A stretch of 64,000 bases of DNA from Nocardia kruczakiae NBRC 101016. GTDB lineage: Bacteria > Actinomycetota > Actinomycetes > Mycobacteriales > Mycobacteriaceae. Positions 12,101-16,926 of the stretch are shown here, one piece after another. The notes below the pieces were generated by a model, which made no database searches, was not told the origin of the DNA, and saw only the letters and a list, made by a program, of their open reading frames with translations. Position numbers and translations under genes: made by a program. The stretch spans positions 124,001 to 188,000 of the forward strand of contig NZ_BDBL01000001.1 in assembly GCF_001612965.1 (NCBI RefSeq), written 5' to 3'. Within the stretch, counting starts at the first letter, position 1. Each line of letters opens with the position of its first letter.

Positions 12101-15100
12101 GACTTCAACGATTCGGCGACCTGCTCCAGCGATTCGGCCTTCTCGAGCCCGGCGCCGAAAACAGTGCGCACCACGTCGCGTCCGTGGCCCCCTAAGGTGG
12201 TGGCGGGCATCTCGAAACGGCGGGCGTTGCCGGGGCACAACACTCGCATGCCGGTCACGGCATTGTTGACGCAACTGTTGGGGCTGCGGCGGTGGATCTG
12301 CACGACCAGATCGAGCAGGGCCGCGGTGGCCAGATACCGCGACGCCGCGGCGATGATGTCGGCGTCCGTCCGATCGTCGGCGCGCGGCGTCTCCGCCTCC
12401 GGATCCCGGGCGTCCAGATCCACCGACCTGGAATCCGCCGACCCGGAATCGACAGGCCCGGAATCCACCGCAGCCGAGGCGATATCGTCCCGGGCGGCGT
12501 GTTGTCCGTTATTCGCGGCGGTCAGGTGGTCATCGACCGCCTCGCCGAGGATGTCGCGGGCGATGGTGGGGGTGATCGCGGAGGCCGGGTACCCCAGTGC
12601 CTCCGCCAGGACGTTCGTGGCGTCGATCAGCGCGGGATCGAGGGTGCGCATACCTTCGGCACCGTCGATATCGGCGATCGGCAGACCGAGCGCGACGGCG
12701 AGCCGATCCCGCAGGGGCGTCAGGTGGTCCAGCGCTTGCTCGTCGGTGAACAAGGCGCGTTGCAGGACCGTCGCGGGCGCGGTCGCATCGACGTGTTGAC
12801 GTAGGGCCTCCACGGCTGCGGACGGAATTCCGTTCTGCTCCAGCAGCTCTCGCAACGGATCGGCGGCACCGTCGCGTTCGAGACCGGCCAGATGATCGGC
12901 GACGACCGGGGCGGGTATGCCCAGCAGCCCGGCCAGGCGGGCCGTCCGGTCCGCCGGTCCGTCCGGGCGGCCGAAGTCGGTGTCGTCGCGGTAGTGCCCG
13001 GTCTCGGCCTCGGCGACGGCGAGGGCGGGAAGGTATGTGGAACTCGCGTGATGGCTGATGAACTCCGCGGTGGAGTGTCGCAGCGCACGCTGCTGCAGTT
13101 CCGGTGTCATCTCACGGATGGCATGGCTCGCCGCGACGACCGCGTCGTGGGTCTGGGGCGTGGGATCGGCCTGGTGTGCGGCAACAGCCTGCTCGTAGAC
13201 AACAACCGCCTCACGGACTCCGCGCAGGTGCATGGCATTGCGGATCAGCGCGTCCTGTGTCGACATCACCACTTGCGAACTGCCGCGCTCACCGTTGCGT
13301 GCCGTGCGGTTCTTGGCCTGTTCGTGGATGTAGGACTGCTCCGGGGCCTCGGTCATCCAGACGTGCATGCCGCCCTTGGCCTTCACCGCCTCCGAGACCG
13401 AGATGTCGACGCCGCGCTGGCCCTGCCGGTTGATCACCAGGATCTTGCCCTGCTCACCGGCCTCGTCGAAGACCTTCTGCAGCTGGGCTTCCCAGTCCGC
13501 ACCCCAGCCGATGATCCGCTTGGCATCGACCGCTTCGATCGCCTCTCGGGGCACCCCCGCGCGCACCAATGCCTCGACCTGCCGGGCGACCAGATCATTA
13601 CGGTGACACAGGATCTCCTGGAACCGGCCCTCGCCTCCGGCCCGCATCTCGTTCGCGTATTCGGCGATCGCGCGCAGTTTGGCATGGGTGCTCTCGACCA
13701 CATCATGCTGACCCTCCACCAGCCGATGCGTCTGCGACCGTCCGACCTCGTGGGCCTCCTGCAGACCGTAGATCTTGTTCAGTACCGGGTTCAGGTCGGT
13801 GAGGGTGCCGGACGCGCCGGTCACTTCGTCGAAGAAGGATTCACTTCCGACACGGTAGATTTCGACCGAATCGATGCGTTTGGCGGACTCCGCGTCCGCG
13901 CGCACCACGATCCGATGCGCCTCGGCCTTCTCCCCTCGGGCCTCGGCCGCCCGAAACTCCTTGGCTTCGATGGCTTGGGCGAGGCTCGCCTTGCCCGGCT
14001 CCGCGCTCCACCGTGATTCGCTCGAGGTCTTCGGGTTTCGTTGCAGACCGTGTTCGGCTTGGTCGATGATGACGATCTTGCCCGCGTCCATTTCATAGTG
14101 GACGCCTTCACGGACGAGGAATTCGGCGTGGGCCGCGGTCTCCAGCCGGGAGGCGCCCATTCCGTCCAGCCAGTTCTTTCCGCCGGGCAGTGCCTCGACC
14201 TTCGCCCGGCCCTCGGGCGTGAGTTCGGGTTGACCGTCGTACCAGTACATGACCTCCGGTGTCCCGTCGGCATGCTCTCCTATTTCCTCCGAGATGCGCC
14301 GGAGGCCGAAATCCTCGTGTGAGAGAGCCCCTTTCGCCAATGCCTCGGTGAGAAAATCGTGGGCATCGAATACTTGCTTGGCGGTTGCCTCCGGCGCCGC
14401 CTGCTCGGCACCTTCCGACCGAAGGAACTGCCGTTCACCCCGGTCGATGATGCCGTCCATCTCGTCGATCAGCGCATGGCGCGGTGGCTTGATACCGGCG
14501 TTGCACAGATGCCCGACCGTCTCACCGGTCGCGACCACGATCGCGGGCCGACCTTCCGTGATCGGCCCGAAACCGTTCTGCTGATCGGCGCGGAACACGT
14601 CGATTCCGAATTTGCTCAGCAAATTCCGCGTGTCGGCGAATTCCTCATCGCCGGTCAACAGCTTCCGATACGTGCTGACTTCGCGATTGGCCAGTCCATC
14701 GGTGGTGGTGACGAGCAGAACCGAACCGTGCTGCACCGCACGCTGGATTGCGCCGGCCATGAATACCAGCGATTTGCCCTCGCCGGGTTTCATCTCCACC
14801 GGACGCGATTTCATCGCGTAGACGGCTTCGGCCTGTTCGACCCGCAGCACCATGCCGCCGGGCACCTTTTCGCTGATCGTGCCGCGCCGGATGATCTCCA
14901 TTGTCGCCAGCAATGACTGGTGCTCATCGCCGCTGTGCAGCCCGGCGGTCAGCACGTCGTCCGGAAGATTGTGCAGGCGTTGACTTTCCGGAACCTCCTC
15001 GGCGGAGGCCTGGTGGAAGTCGATCAGCAGATCGACCGCCTTGTCGCGGTCGCTGCGCGGCATACCGGCGGCGTCGGCGAGATTGTCGTGATCGGCGGTC

Positions 15101-16926
15101 GGAACGCTCTGCTTCTCGTGCACCGACGACGAATGTTCCTCCGCAACTGGCGGTTCGGCACCGTCCGTCTCGGTCCGGCTCGAGTGCTCGGGACTTTCCG
15201 CGCCGGACTGCTCGGCGGTCGCATCCCGCTGCGGGGCCGAACGCTCTCCGCCACCCGAGGATTCGTGCTCGTCGCGAGCGCCCGGCGGCGAACCGGCTTC
15301 GCCCTCGGCTACCGGATGGGGTCGTGCCGATGTCTCGTTGCCGGCGCCGTCCGCGACCGCGGTGTGTTCTCCGGTCGGGCTCGGCCCGGCTTTCGCGGGC
15401 GCACGGTTTTCGGTTGGGGCGGCGGCTCTTTCGTGGACCTCGCCGACCGGGCGTGGCGTCGCGCCCGCCGGGAGCTTGGGCGGCGGCGAGGTTTCGCCCA
15501 CCGCCTCCACCGATCGGGGCGCGGTCGCCTTCCCGGCGGCGGCCGTTTTCTCGGCCGGTGGCCGCTCGCCCTGAGCGGCGGTCTCGGAATGCGAGCCCGA
15601 CCGGGCCGCGGCGGCGTCGGAGGATGCGGGACGGACCTGGTGCCCGGGCTGGCGGCCACCGGCTCCGTCCGCTGCGGTCGACGTACCCCGTTCGCTGCGT
15701 GAGCCTGGTTCCGCTGCCGGGGTCTCCTCTTTGACCTCGGCGCGAGCCCCGTCGCGCTCACCTGAGGTCTTCGTGGCCTCCGCGGTCGGGCCCCATGCCT
15801 TCCGCGCGTCCGCCCACGCCCGTTTCGATTCCGCCGCCACCTCGACCGGCCGCCGCGGCGTCGCGGCTTTCCCATCGTGTCCTGCCGCGAACGCGTCGGG
15901 TGGCGTGAAGGCCCCGCCGCCGTCGACGGTCCGCGCGGGGGCGCCGCCACGGGAATACACGCCCCCGGCGAACGCGCCGTTGAGCAGCGGCGCGAGTACC
16001 TGGTCGTAATGCTGCGGCCAACCGGCCACCATCGACGCCGCACCCAGACCCGATATCGCACCGGCGGTACCGTGCACCAGGCCCATGGCCAGGCGACTGC
16101 TGCCGATCTTGGGAAATACCATCGGCGCGAACTTTCCGGCGAGCATGCCGCCCGCCGCCCCACCCATTCCCGCCAGGGCCGCGACTTCGATCGACTTCAG
16201 GTCGATTCCGGTCGGATTCGAACCGTCCGATCCGATGATGTCGGCGCTGCGATCGCCGGTGGCGACCTGCAGCGCCTGCACCCCCGCGTCCACGCCCACG
16301 GGGAGCGCGGCCGCCTTGCCCAGCATGGTGGCGAACTGCAACGATCCCGCCGCGGCCAGCCGAGTAGCGGCCTTCGCCGCACCGGCCTGGATCGCCCGTT
16401 CCAGGCTCGCCCGCATGGCCGTTACTTCGCCGCGCCCCTCGACCAGCATGGCATCCACGGTGGGCGCGGCGGCGGCGGTGCCGGCCGGACCCGCCGCCGT
16501 GGCGCTGCTCACCACACCGAAGATGCGCCACGCCAGGTGGATACCGAACGTGAACATCACGCACAGCCATTTCTCCGCGTCATTGGCGGCGGCCTGCGCT
16601 TGGTCGGCCAGGGTGGCGGCGTCGTTCCCGAGCTGGGCCGCGCCTTTTCCGTACGAATGCAAGGCCTCGCGCAGCCGGTCGGCCAGCTCGCCCACCGAAT
16701 CTTCCTGTGCGAGAACGGCTTTGATATCCCTCGAATGCCCGTCCAGCTCCTCGCCGCGTGCCCGTAGCTCGGCGGCCATGCGGCGCATCTCGGAGATGTC
16801 GGCGCGCGGGAGTTCTCCGCCGAACACCACCATCTCGATCGGTCGCCGCAGCATGTCGGGCAGACTTTCGAAGGTGTTCCGCAGCTCGACGACGGGGCTG
16901 AACAACGAACCGTCCACCGGCACCAC
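1..16926 (-). CDS. Giant multidomain WXG100-headed polymorphic effector/toxin, partial (left edge)
   Basis: One minus-strand frame has no stop from the GTG at 16926 to base 1, giving at least 5,642 residues. I read every codon line from 1 to 11940 in this frame and translated the rest. Domain order by residue: WXG100/CpnT-like head with small hydrophobic segments (1-340); Pro/Ala/Glu-rich linker (340-690); SecA-like ATPase (690-1240); papain-like domain (1540-1720); RsbW-like ATPase (1850-1970); eight XRE repeats (1996-2653); sigma-70-like block (2663-2902); second RsbW-like ATPase (3070-3192); zincin with HEFGH at 3628; unrecognised block (3779-4890); GT4 glycosyltransferase (5142-5530); TetR-like HTH (5606 onward). 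IGSRP linkers separate several modules. The GTG follows the upstream gene's TAG directly, and the next GTG codon (16923) is an equal alternative. A type VII-secreted polymorphic effector is inferred from the WXG100 head and neighbours. The true C-terminus lies outside the window. Confidence 0.9.
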   Translation of the reverse strand, partial: MVPVDGSLFSPVVELRNTFESLPDMLRRPIEMVVFGGELPRADISEMRRMAAELRARGEELDGHSRDIKAVLAQEDSVGELADRLREALHSYGKGAAQLGNDAATLADQAQAAANDAEKWLCVMFTFGIHLAWRIFGVVSSATAAGPAGTAAAAPTVDAMLVEGRGEVTAMRASLERAIQAGAAKAATRLAAAGSLQFATMLGKAAALPVGVDAGVQALQVATGDRSADIIGSDGSNPTGIDLKSIEVAALAGMGGAAGGMLAGKFAPMVFPKIGSSRLAMGLVHGTAGAISGLGAASMVAGWPQHYDQVLAPLLNGAFAGGVYSRGGAPARTVDGGGAFTPPDAFAAGHDGKAATPRRPVEVAAESKRAWADARKAWGPTAEATKTSGERDGARAEVKEETPAAEPGSRSERGTSTAADGAGGRQPGHQVRPASSDAAAARSGSHSETAAQGERPPAEKTAAAGKATAPRSVEAVGETSPPPKLPAGATPRPVGEVHERAAAPTENRAPAKAGPSPTGEHTAVADGAGNETSARPHPVAEGEAGSPPGARDEHESSGGGERSAPQRDATAEQSGAESPEHSSRTETDGAEPPVAEEHSSSVHEKQSVPTADHDNLADAAGMPRSDRDKAVDLLIDFHQASAEEVPESQRLHNLPDDVLTAGLHSGDEHQSLLATMEIIRRGTISEKVPGGMVLRVEQAEAVYAMKSRPVEMKPGEGKSLVFMAGAIQRAVQHGSVLLVTTTDGLANREVSTYRKLLTGDEEFADTRNLLSKFGIDVFRADQQNGFGPITEGRPAIVVATGETVGHLCNAGIKPPRHALIDEMDGIIDRGERQFLRSEGAEQAAPEATAKQVFDAHDFLTEALAKGALSHEDFGLRRISEEIGEHADGTPEVMYWYDGQPELTPEGRAKVEALPGGKNWLDGMGASRLETAAHAEFLVREGVHYEMDAGKIVIIDQAEHGLQRNPKTSSESRWSAEPGKASLAQAIEAKEFRAAEARGEKAEAHRIVVRADAESAKRIDSVEIYRVGSESFFDEVTGASGTLTDLNPVLNKIYGLQEAHEVGRSQTHRLVEGQHDVVESTHAKLRAIAEYANEMRAGGEGRFQEILCHRNDLVARQVEALVRAGVPREAIEAVDAKRIIGWGADWEAQLQKVFDEAGEQGKILVINRQGQRGVDISVSEAVKAKGGMHVWMTEAPEQSYIHEQAKNRTARNGERGSSQVVMSTQDALIRNAMHLRGVREAVVVYEQAVAAHQADPTPQTHDAVVAASHAIREMTPELQQRALRHSTAEFISHHASSTYLPALAVAEAETGHYRDDTDFGRPDGPADRTARLAGLLGIPAPVVADHLAGLERDGAADPLRELLEQNGIPSAAVEALRQHVDATAPATVLQRALFTDEQALDHLTPLRDRLAVALGLPIADIDGAEGMRTLDPALIDATNVLAEALGYPASAITPTIARDILGEAVDDHLTAANNGQHAARDDIASAAVDSGPVDSGSADSRSVDLDARDPEAETPRADDRTDADIIAAASRYLATAALLDLVVQIHRRSPNSCVNNAVTGMRVLCPGNARRFEMPATTLGGHGRDVVRTVFGAGLEKAESLEQVAESLKSRPGGISVLVYKWKDTRASGSADADDHMVLLVNDSDSVDRPNLVVVDLAASRDGDTANDYGPKDLRNRRALLNKAVGFDEWRREQKKFIDRMPVEKRLFESIEFDREGNLVGSRMGTPAAEARQPSRRVVVRDTTMDEFDAITAGLSDLGAAVPIRLDDAETGSDDPRRDERVEVGRRPYGGPGPIVAEDRTGAALGSIGSRPSESAANQPAPSTRKQYTVRETGTAAGPSGREGERARTSEVAAERHRLEELLNQSFGWLDSDGVDIAVILMSELMANSLADTDGKVEVVITQTDAEAARKLRFEVLDESTFAPEMHDMPDEFAERGRGLPIMAAAADESGITVFDDGSGKSSWFELHRPLPASDQAAPAVGTDTSRTGADPTDDRVESMADWLSADRELRGISRPDLAARMGRSKYSVQSIELGRRPVTVAYLREYAAAVEVPEEVLRSAVARFEPRFADHFGESIPPPTDDRFRTVGEWLVALRNHRGWTPQTVAQRIGFEVETVRRTEIGRYPVTLNYLRAVGTAYGLSNDALRTAALRFAPDLADYLADSVPEPNDPRYRTLNAWMTAVRKQRGYTKGQLAERMSRSSDTVRKVEGGETVTRDYLRAFATALSLPDETVLVAERRFTTPDPAEFESIGHWLRAVRERHDLDQPQLGARMGRHRTVVSMVETGNRRPGLGYLRDVIDVLGISDAELLSALLRFELPLADHFREPVPDPAEPEYRTLGDWLRAVREHHEWTQTKLGARMGWSRTTVLNAENHRTIGPKYLQDFGRALGIPRVTLHAAALRFAPHLADAVSTAAPDPRDQRFETIGDWLTANRQRRIWTQQEVADRAGVPKKRVWRAEHSESLPEELLRQIAGALGIPAQMITIAQRRFAVPDPNDPAFDTLGDWLRANRERLGWNRQELANRTNDHRVAIWDAEDTNRPIGPRLLRDLRVALGIPIETMQAALRRFAPELQDYFGTSIPRPRDRASIGEWVTAVRRHHGLTKKDLAGRMERHQRTVADVENGGRATLDFLRRLRDSIDMPREILREAVEQFLVRGTPEERPEDRLFWQLIDAPAGSSDETRIRNAIFEQFDWIAVAAARRWNSLPESAEDLTQRFREAILGAIRNHVPGGPPFAAHAWRSVRGAMLSSYFESRFPNLDRPTRLLVVRVYTFVNRHVEKTGGQPEVDQIAAALDLAPAEVRSAQQLIAGKTSSLDANAPGLDRPRQVADPTLATADVEFATTVRAALQDLPDPATAELVVGALMQGLSPDEAQARLNISPETFQQLTLEVSEVLRTVFARPTEATGEDPVDPIGSRPHDSERANATGSNLSRSATTAPDGFRTALMTKLWGPGSSLESAAAVASDPEAGNRTARERSMLAVLDYVAGAASGDVASAVSEGLEASVVEAIRGLDPADLEAMLVDLGATRSAVDGVVARFTQIQIQGALPSAAPSALPDVDDYLVRVSAPDGSDSWRTRRLVRRIMENWAHAGEVGWPVSDQVDSAELLVSELAGNIPRHDGTHGFVIATVTDGPGGPVIRVGVRDYNRTLPGWRNPGGNAESGRGGPLLTMLATDHGVVEHVDGKTVWFELRGERPDTDSDRDSDDELDRLSTLFPGPGDDSPDRPSGGPEGRIGSVPHSPRTTGFPVLLIEGLDAGVVRREPLPGAPGVSVERVTFGNGYQSLQEVYDDAEDAAKQWHISLIGGAMGAPVAATHPASDDHRVLYREIVPGRDANTVLPQRMSRAYDLGLVGDDAASEGFAAFGPVDRGYLDSASGELLGLLDAVTGTRRSTRHWSIGPDGEVTGGRTALDSEQAVPSPFATKFTRYVDGRPVWQGHGFARADITEMREQVSYLEDRLRDFSSAQETMLLDRHSRVMAEFARAERYAVHTPEETAHVGGVSADAQAKARLVEEFTLNHPYFAVAGFDHPRVPLDAVREILETLDDLLTRYRHAPDLVAHMSNIRELRIDFLADPGVNAETFNRGTRSTWMTLNLSRVADRAQALEDDLYDRSTGFHPASGRSYHDDVIHEFGHAIDNAADNRFSREVEAVLRRAWRALRITGLIAESYEDWLQRLPEAAFTDETKTTLRPAEAVAVGFAAVEIDGPDVGSPEWVIHHYVTTLRLPEISPDLVVNLPPGEAKSGTATTVDQSGFGPDDVIGSRPSENEANPRFDPIGARPAEAGPAYERYRHRLDDQYRALAGQFGAVAGGPLSTALRPELRPVLDRAVEMNGDPSVPADADRLVRLAWRLQCLDELAGRVWADARGRSGAEISNAESRPVPMHRVESLTAALLAHGDASAAFDNESSTLAAQLDDELARLFGTPPGSLTAGFPRDATVRDIDGIDIRSVPGVLPPDAGALVRHVDATGVERFLMVRESPRPSGSPADWRSPTVAEAVALNVRATGPVTFTDAGVAVVEAAVRFAAGISEGRITDARWLTAGELEVEESADRLHSWFVDTLPAARDTYDEVPPPRDAAGSVARSASRLSLSTNDIERLVRAVDARPVTEHADIVEFFDQLVEWVEENRMADASAASGDAELLDSSHKHQIYITLATHPDILDALSTPIGYEAVLDVAHTPGWSIAGIAARVEFLAEAEIRAALRRADANNPDFAPVVRGSLGLPWVDDLGRIGRELRRLAEIPAGALDQALLTMIRQFVSKSADPDAPETTDLRSARMALDHRAWSYLVALDDNSASAIRHSIAHDYLRSGRIGEFSEEILGEVTFTEQQLREVEDLYIDRASAFAFSRYFTLAAALPASRRPPTIRAAMELVADVTVELARSVRAVMADDEQGGEHTVLGLRSTGAAVLPELKAVVRAFVTEVKTAHLSRESLAKVRSSDLLAGVLMAVTRFSTSEWHRGDTASLRELLAYFDRATADGRIAAMPEEYQPSDVVEVAKLRAGSGPQWTEDLLTRFARLAANLRAAHSAMTGARRPITQLLGELGRGITGHISALERSLASGRHANGDVMNDVARRKMGALAEELRKLVASESGSANPFPALRSLKDFENNFQLLAGVGELHDHLRTISFAWAMQQYPEWIDRLRDIGAGEPTLDEIVLVREFVDHITNQEVFSHYFSSRNGARTFRRMTSAIALEEAIARAQGVGVASETTPLRFIPTRGPLLELSGHIASACWAGKYRSVAEAMPNMTAAVIVRNPEDPDRARLEGAGLLIETTSTSGVPLLLIRGLNPLETYINHVSIDDFYRTFVAWAQGIAAARGRHLAIVIDGASGRAATNRPALFRYLDDIRATLTPVQVDPADTTFNGYDVGRSAYLVEPAANAGRQGLPQPDDRIGSRPTEELGSPDDALRSLSEPEAVLGWVRSAMAAADHGNSDRRALIDHLRDRAAFAHPATGFRPPDGWLADNRDMRRDHAAKAREIADRLESDPSYGPAEAHDDARLHASEMREEYSGFRWQLVVSGADVSNPGALAAAVAARLPDEDSKPAHRDIIAAAARLAELARTTAGDDATFVVTSTQDPDGRHRLVSQLDYTRSDPTDSDPGLTVEELRRGLSDVDGRIDLDTAEPLPEGQVWHRVRLDLTRQRILVCCALWGRGRTGMGTLNLALCEGLAAAGHEVTVLPGQVDSEFRVPGVQVYLREEWMRDLHPEHVRSLPESVDSVIVHVEADGLRAAVNAEKAYPAAKIVAVHHLIPMLWESLTNDPARGRGSVAAGIYLSRRAHLVTGLGPALATDALLQAALAGHGSVHELQPVLDMAEQPPQPAPGSPVRVLLFGRVDDALKGGAEIAEVVSRLRAHGHDVRLVVRGFENDLGAAHTELAQIVGDPDAVEVLPHTRDPAEIRADIRAATVVVMPSRAEGFGSVATEATEQGVPVVVPSTSGAGRYLAALAGHRGAAERFNLVKQDQGAPVPIDDWVAKLRVVIDDVPGAWAAARRLQELMRPLTRENSARMLVHATVNTDPHARPEIRPSRTRVSLVQGRVVARGEEEDYLRILAVADAMETDPAVRSAIIDRKGIEFAPSWEPLSIRLATADPDEWLFAPWTRLARHDDSRARILGATVATVAEQGFAATTVDEICRRAEVTPEE
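337..1503 (-). other. Domain: GT4-type glycosyltransferase of the giant protein
   Basis: Residues about 5142-5530 show both halves of a GT-B enzyme. The N-terminal half starts RILVCCALWGRGRTGMGTLN. The C-terminal half starts VRVLLFGRVDDALKGGAE and carries VVMPSRAEGFGSVATE with the EX7E motif (E5414, E5422), followed by GVPVVVPSTSGAGRYL. GT4 enzymes are retaining transferases using nucleotide sugars. Glycosylating a host or rival target is a known toxin strategy, and the role here is inferred. Confidence 0.85.
2254..5592 (-). other. Unrecognised ~1,100-residue module of the giant protein
   Basis: Residues about 3779-4890 lie between the IGARP and fourth IGSRP linkers. The sequence is mostly helical and charged, with no catalytic motif I recognise. 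The last third is more ordered: LSGHIASACWAGKY, then a strand TAAVIVRN, a strand LLLIRGLNP, and a helix-strand pair near DDFYRTFVAW and RHLAIVID. This could be a small alpha/beta enzyme fold, perhaps GNAT-like, but I cannot assign it. Confidence 0.5.
5701..6429 (-). other. Domain: zincin-like metallopeptidase of the giant protein
   Basis: Residues about 3500-3742 contain DDVIHEFGHAIDNAADN, with the HExxH zinc site at 3628-3632, followed about 60 residues later by RPAEAVAVGFAAVEI, where E3691 is a plausible third zinc ligand. Polymorphic toxins often carry such zincins either as toxins or as release proteases. The neighbouring gene at 16927-18531 carries a related but altered site (HEFGR). Confidence 0.7.
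7351..7719 (-). other. Domain: second RsbW-like (GHKL) ATPase of the giant protein
   Basis: Residues about 3070-3192 show an N-box LLVSELAGNIPRH (E3110, N3114), a central strand VIRVGVRDYNRT, a G-box-like ESGRGGPLLTML and the terminal GKTVWFELRGE. It resembles the stand-alone ATP-binding regulators common in actinobacteria. It lies between the second IGSRP linker and the IGSVP linker. Confidence 0.75.
8221..8940 (-). other. Domain: sigma-70-like (SigB/SigF-type) block of the giant protein
   Basis: Residues 2663-2902 align by eye with the layout of group 3 sigma factors. Region 2 is ARRWNSLPESAEDLTQRF followed by ILGAI and PFAAHAWRSVRG, like AxRF...EDLxQxGxxGLxxA and FxxYAxxxIxGE. Region 3 has GGQPEVDQIAAALDLAPAEV, like GRxPTxxEIAxxLGxSxEEV, followed by SSLDA. 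Region 4 is LQDLPDPATAELVVGALMQG and then a degenerate HTH. Known SigB/SigF partners are RsbW-type anti-sigma factors, and two such folds are in the same chain. Confidence 0.6.
8968..10941 (-). repeat. Eight tandem XRE-type helix-turn-helix repeats inside the giant protein
   Basis: Residues 1996-2653 hold eight copies of a 75-88 residue unit. Each starts with an invariant Trp (W2002, 2090, 2178, 2253, 2341, 2428, 2505, 2591) in a context like TLGDWLRAVR. It continues with a Cro/C1-type HTH (for example WTQTKLGARMGWSRTTV), then a YLR-type helix and a tail such as RFAPDLADYF. The copies are diverged, so this is old duplication rather than recent copying. Short units (about 75-77) lack the DLADY-type tail. 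Codons here end in A or T more often than in the flanking modules. Confidence 0.85.
11017..11379 (-). other. Domain: first RsbW-like (GHKL) ATPase of the giant protein
   Basis: Residues about 1850-1970 show the N-box MSELMANSLAD (E1883, N1887), a G-box ERGRGLPIM (1934-1942) and the terminal strand GKSSWFELH. This is the compact anti-sigma/serine-kinase ATPase fold of RsbW and SpoIIAB. It lies directly before the XRE array and the sigma-like block. Confidence 0.75.
11767..12309 (-). other. Domain: papain-like (toxin glutamine-deamidase-type) fold of the giant protein
   Basis: Residues about 1540-1720 contain a Cys in PNSCVNNAV (C1552), a His in ADDHMVLLVN (H1635) and an Asp in VVVDLAA (D1655). 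This Cys-His-Asp order and spacing is what papain-like toxin domains of polymorphic systems show. Such domains act as proteases or glutamine deamidases, and some trim the toxin itself. The fold call rests on these residues and the predicted strands around the His and Asp. Confidence 0.5.
13207..14859 (-). other. Domain: SecA-like DEAD motor of the giant protein
   Basis: About residues 690-1240 follow the order of SecA motifs. There is a Walker A MKPGEGKS (711-718), a Walker B-like LIDEMD (around 819-824), an AIEAKE segment, FFDEVTGASGTL, NRQGQRGVDI matching the SecA NMAGRGTDI motif (1166-1175), and GGMHVWMTEAPEQ followed by NRTARNGERGSSQ, matching SecA GGLHVIGTE and GRAGRQGDPGSS. SecA hydrolyses ATP to push unfolded protein through a channel. 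The second arginine-rich finger is altered (NRTARNG for GRAGRQG), so activity needs testing. Use in self-translocation or unfolding is inference. Confidence 0.85.
15907..16926 (-). other. Domain: WXG100/CpnT-like N-terminal head of the giant protein
   Basis: Residues 1 to about 340 start with helical, charged sequence typical of WXG100-like heads. They continue with Ala/Gly-rich hydrophobic segments (about 120-160 and 255-320), as in the N-terminal part of the mycobacterial secreted toxin CpnT and similar actinobacterial giants. This head is the usual address for ESX (type VII) export. From about residue 340 the chain becomes a Pro/Ala/Glu/Ser-rich disordered linker to about residue 690. The family assignment is by overall character rather than a diagnostic motif. 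Confidence 0.6.
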
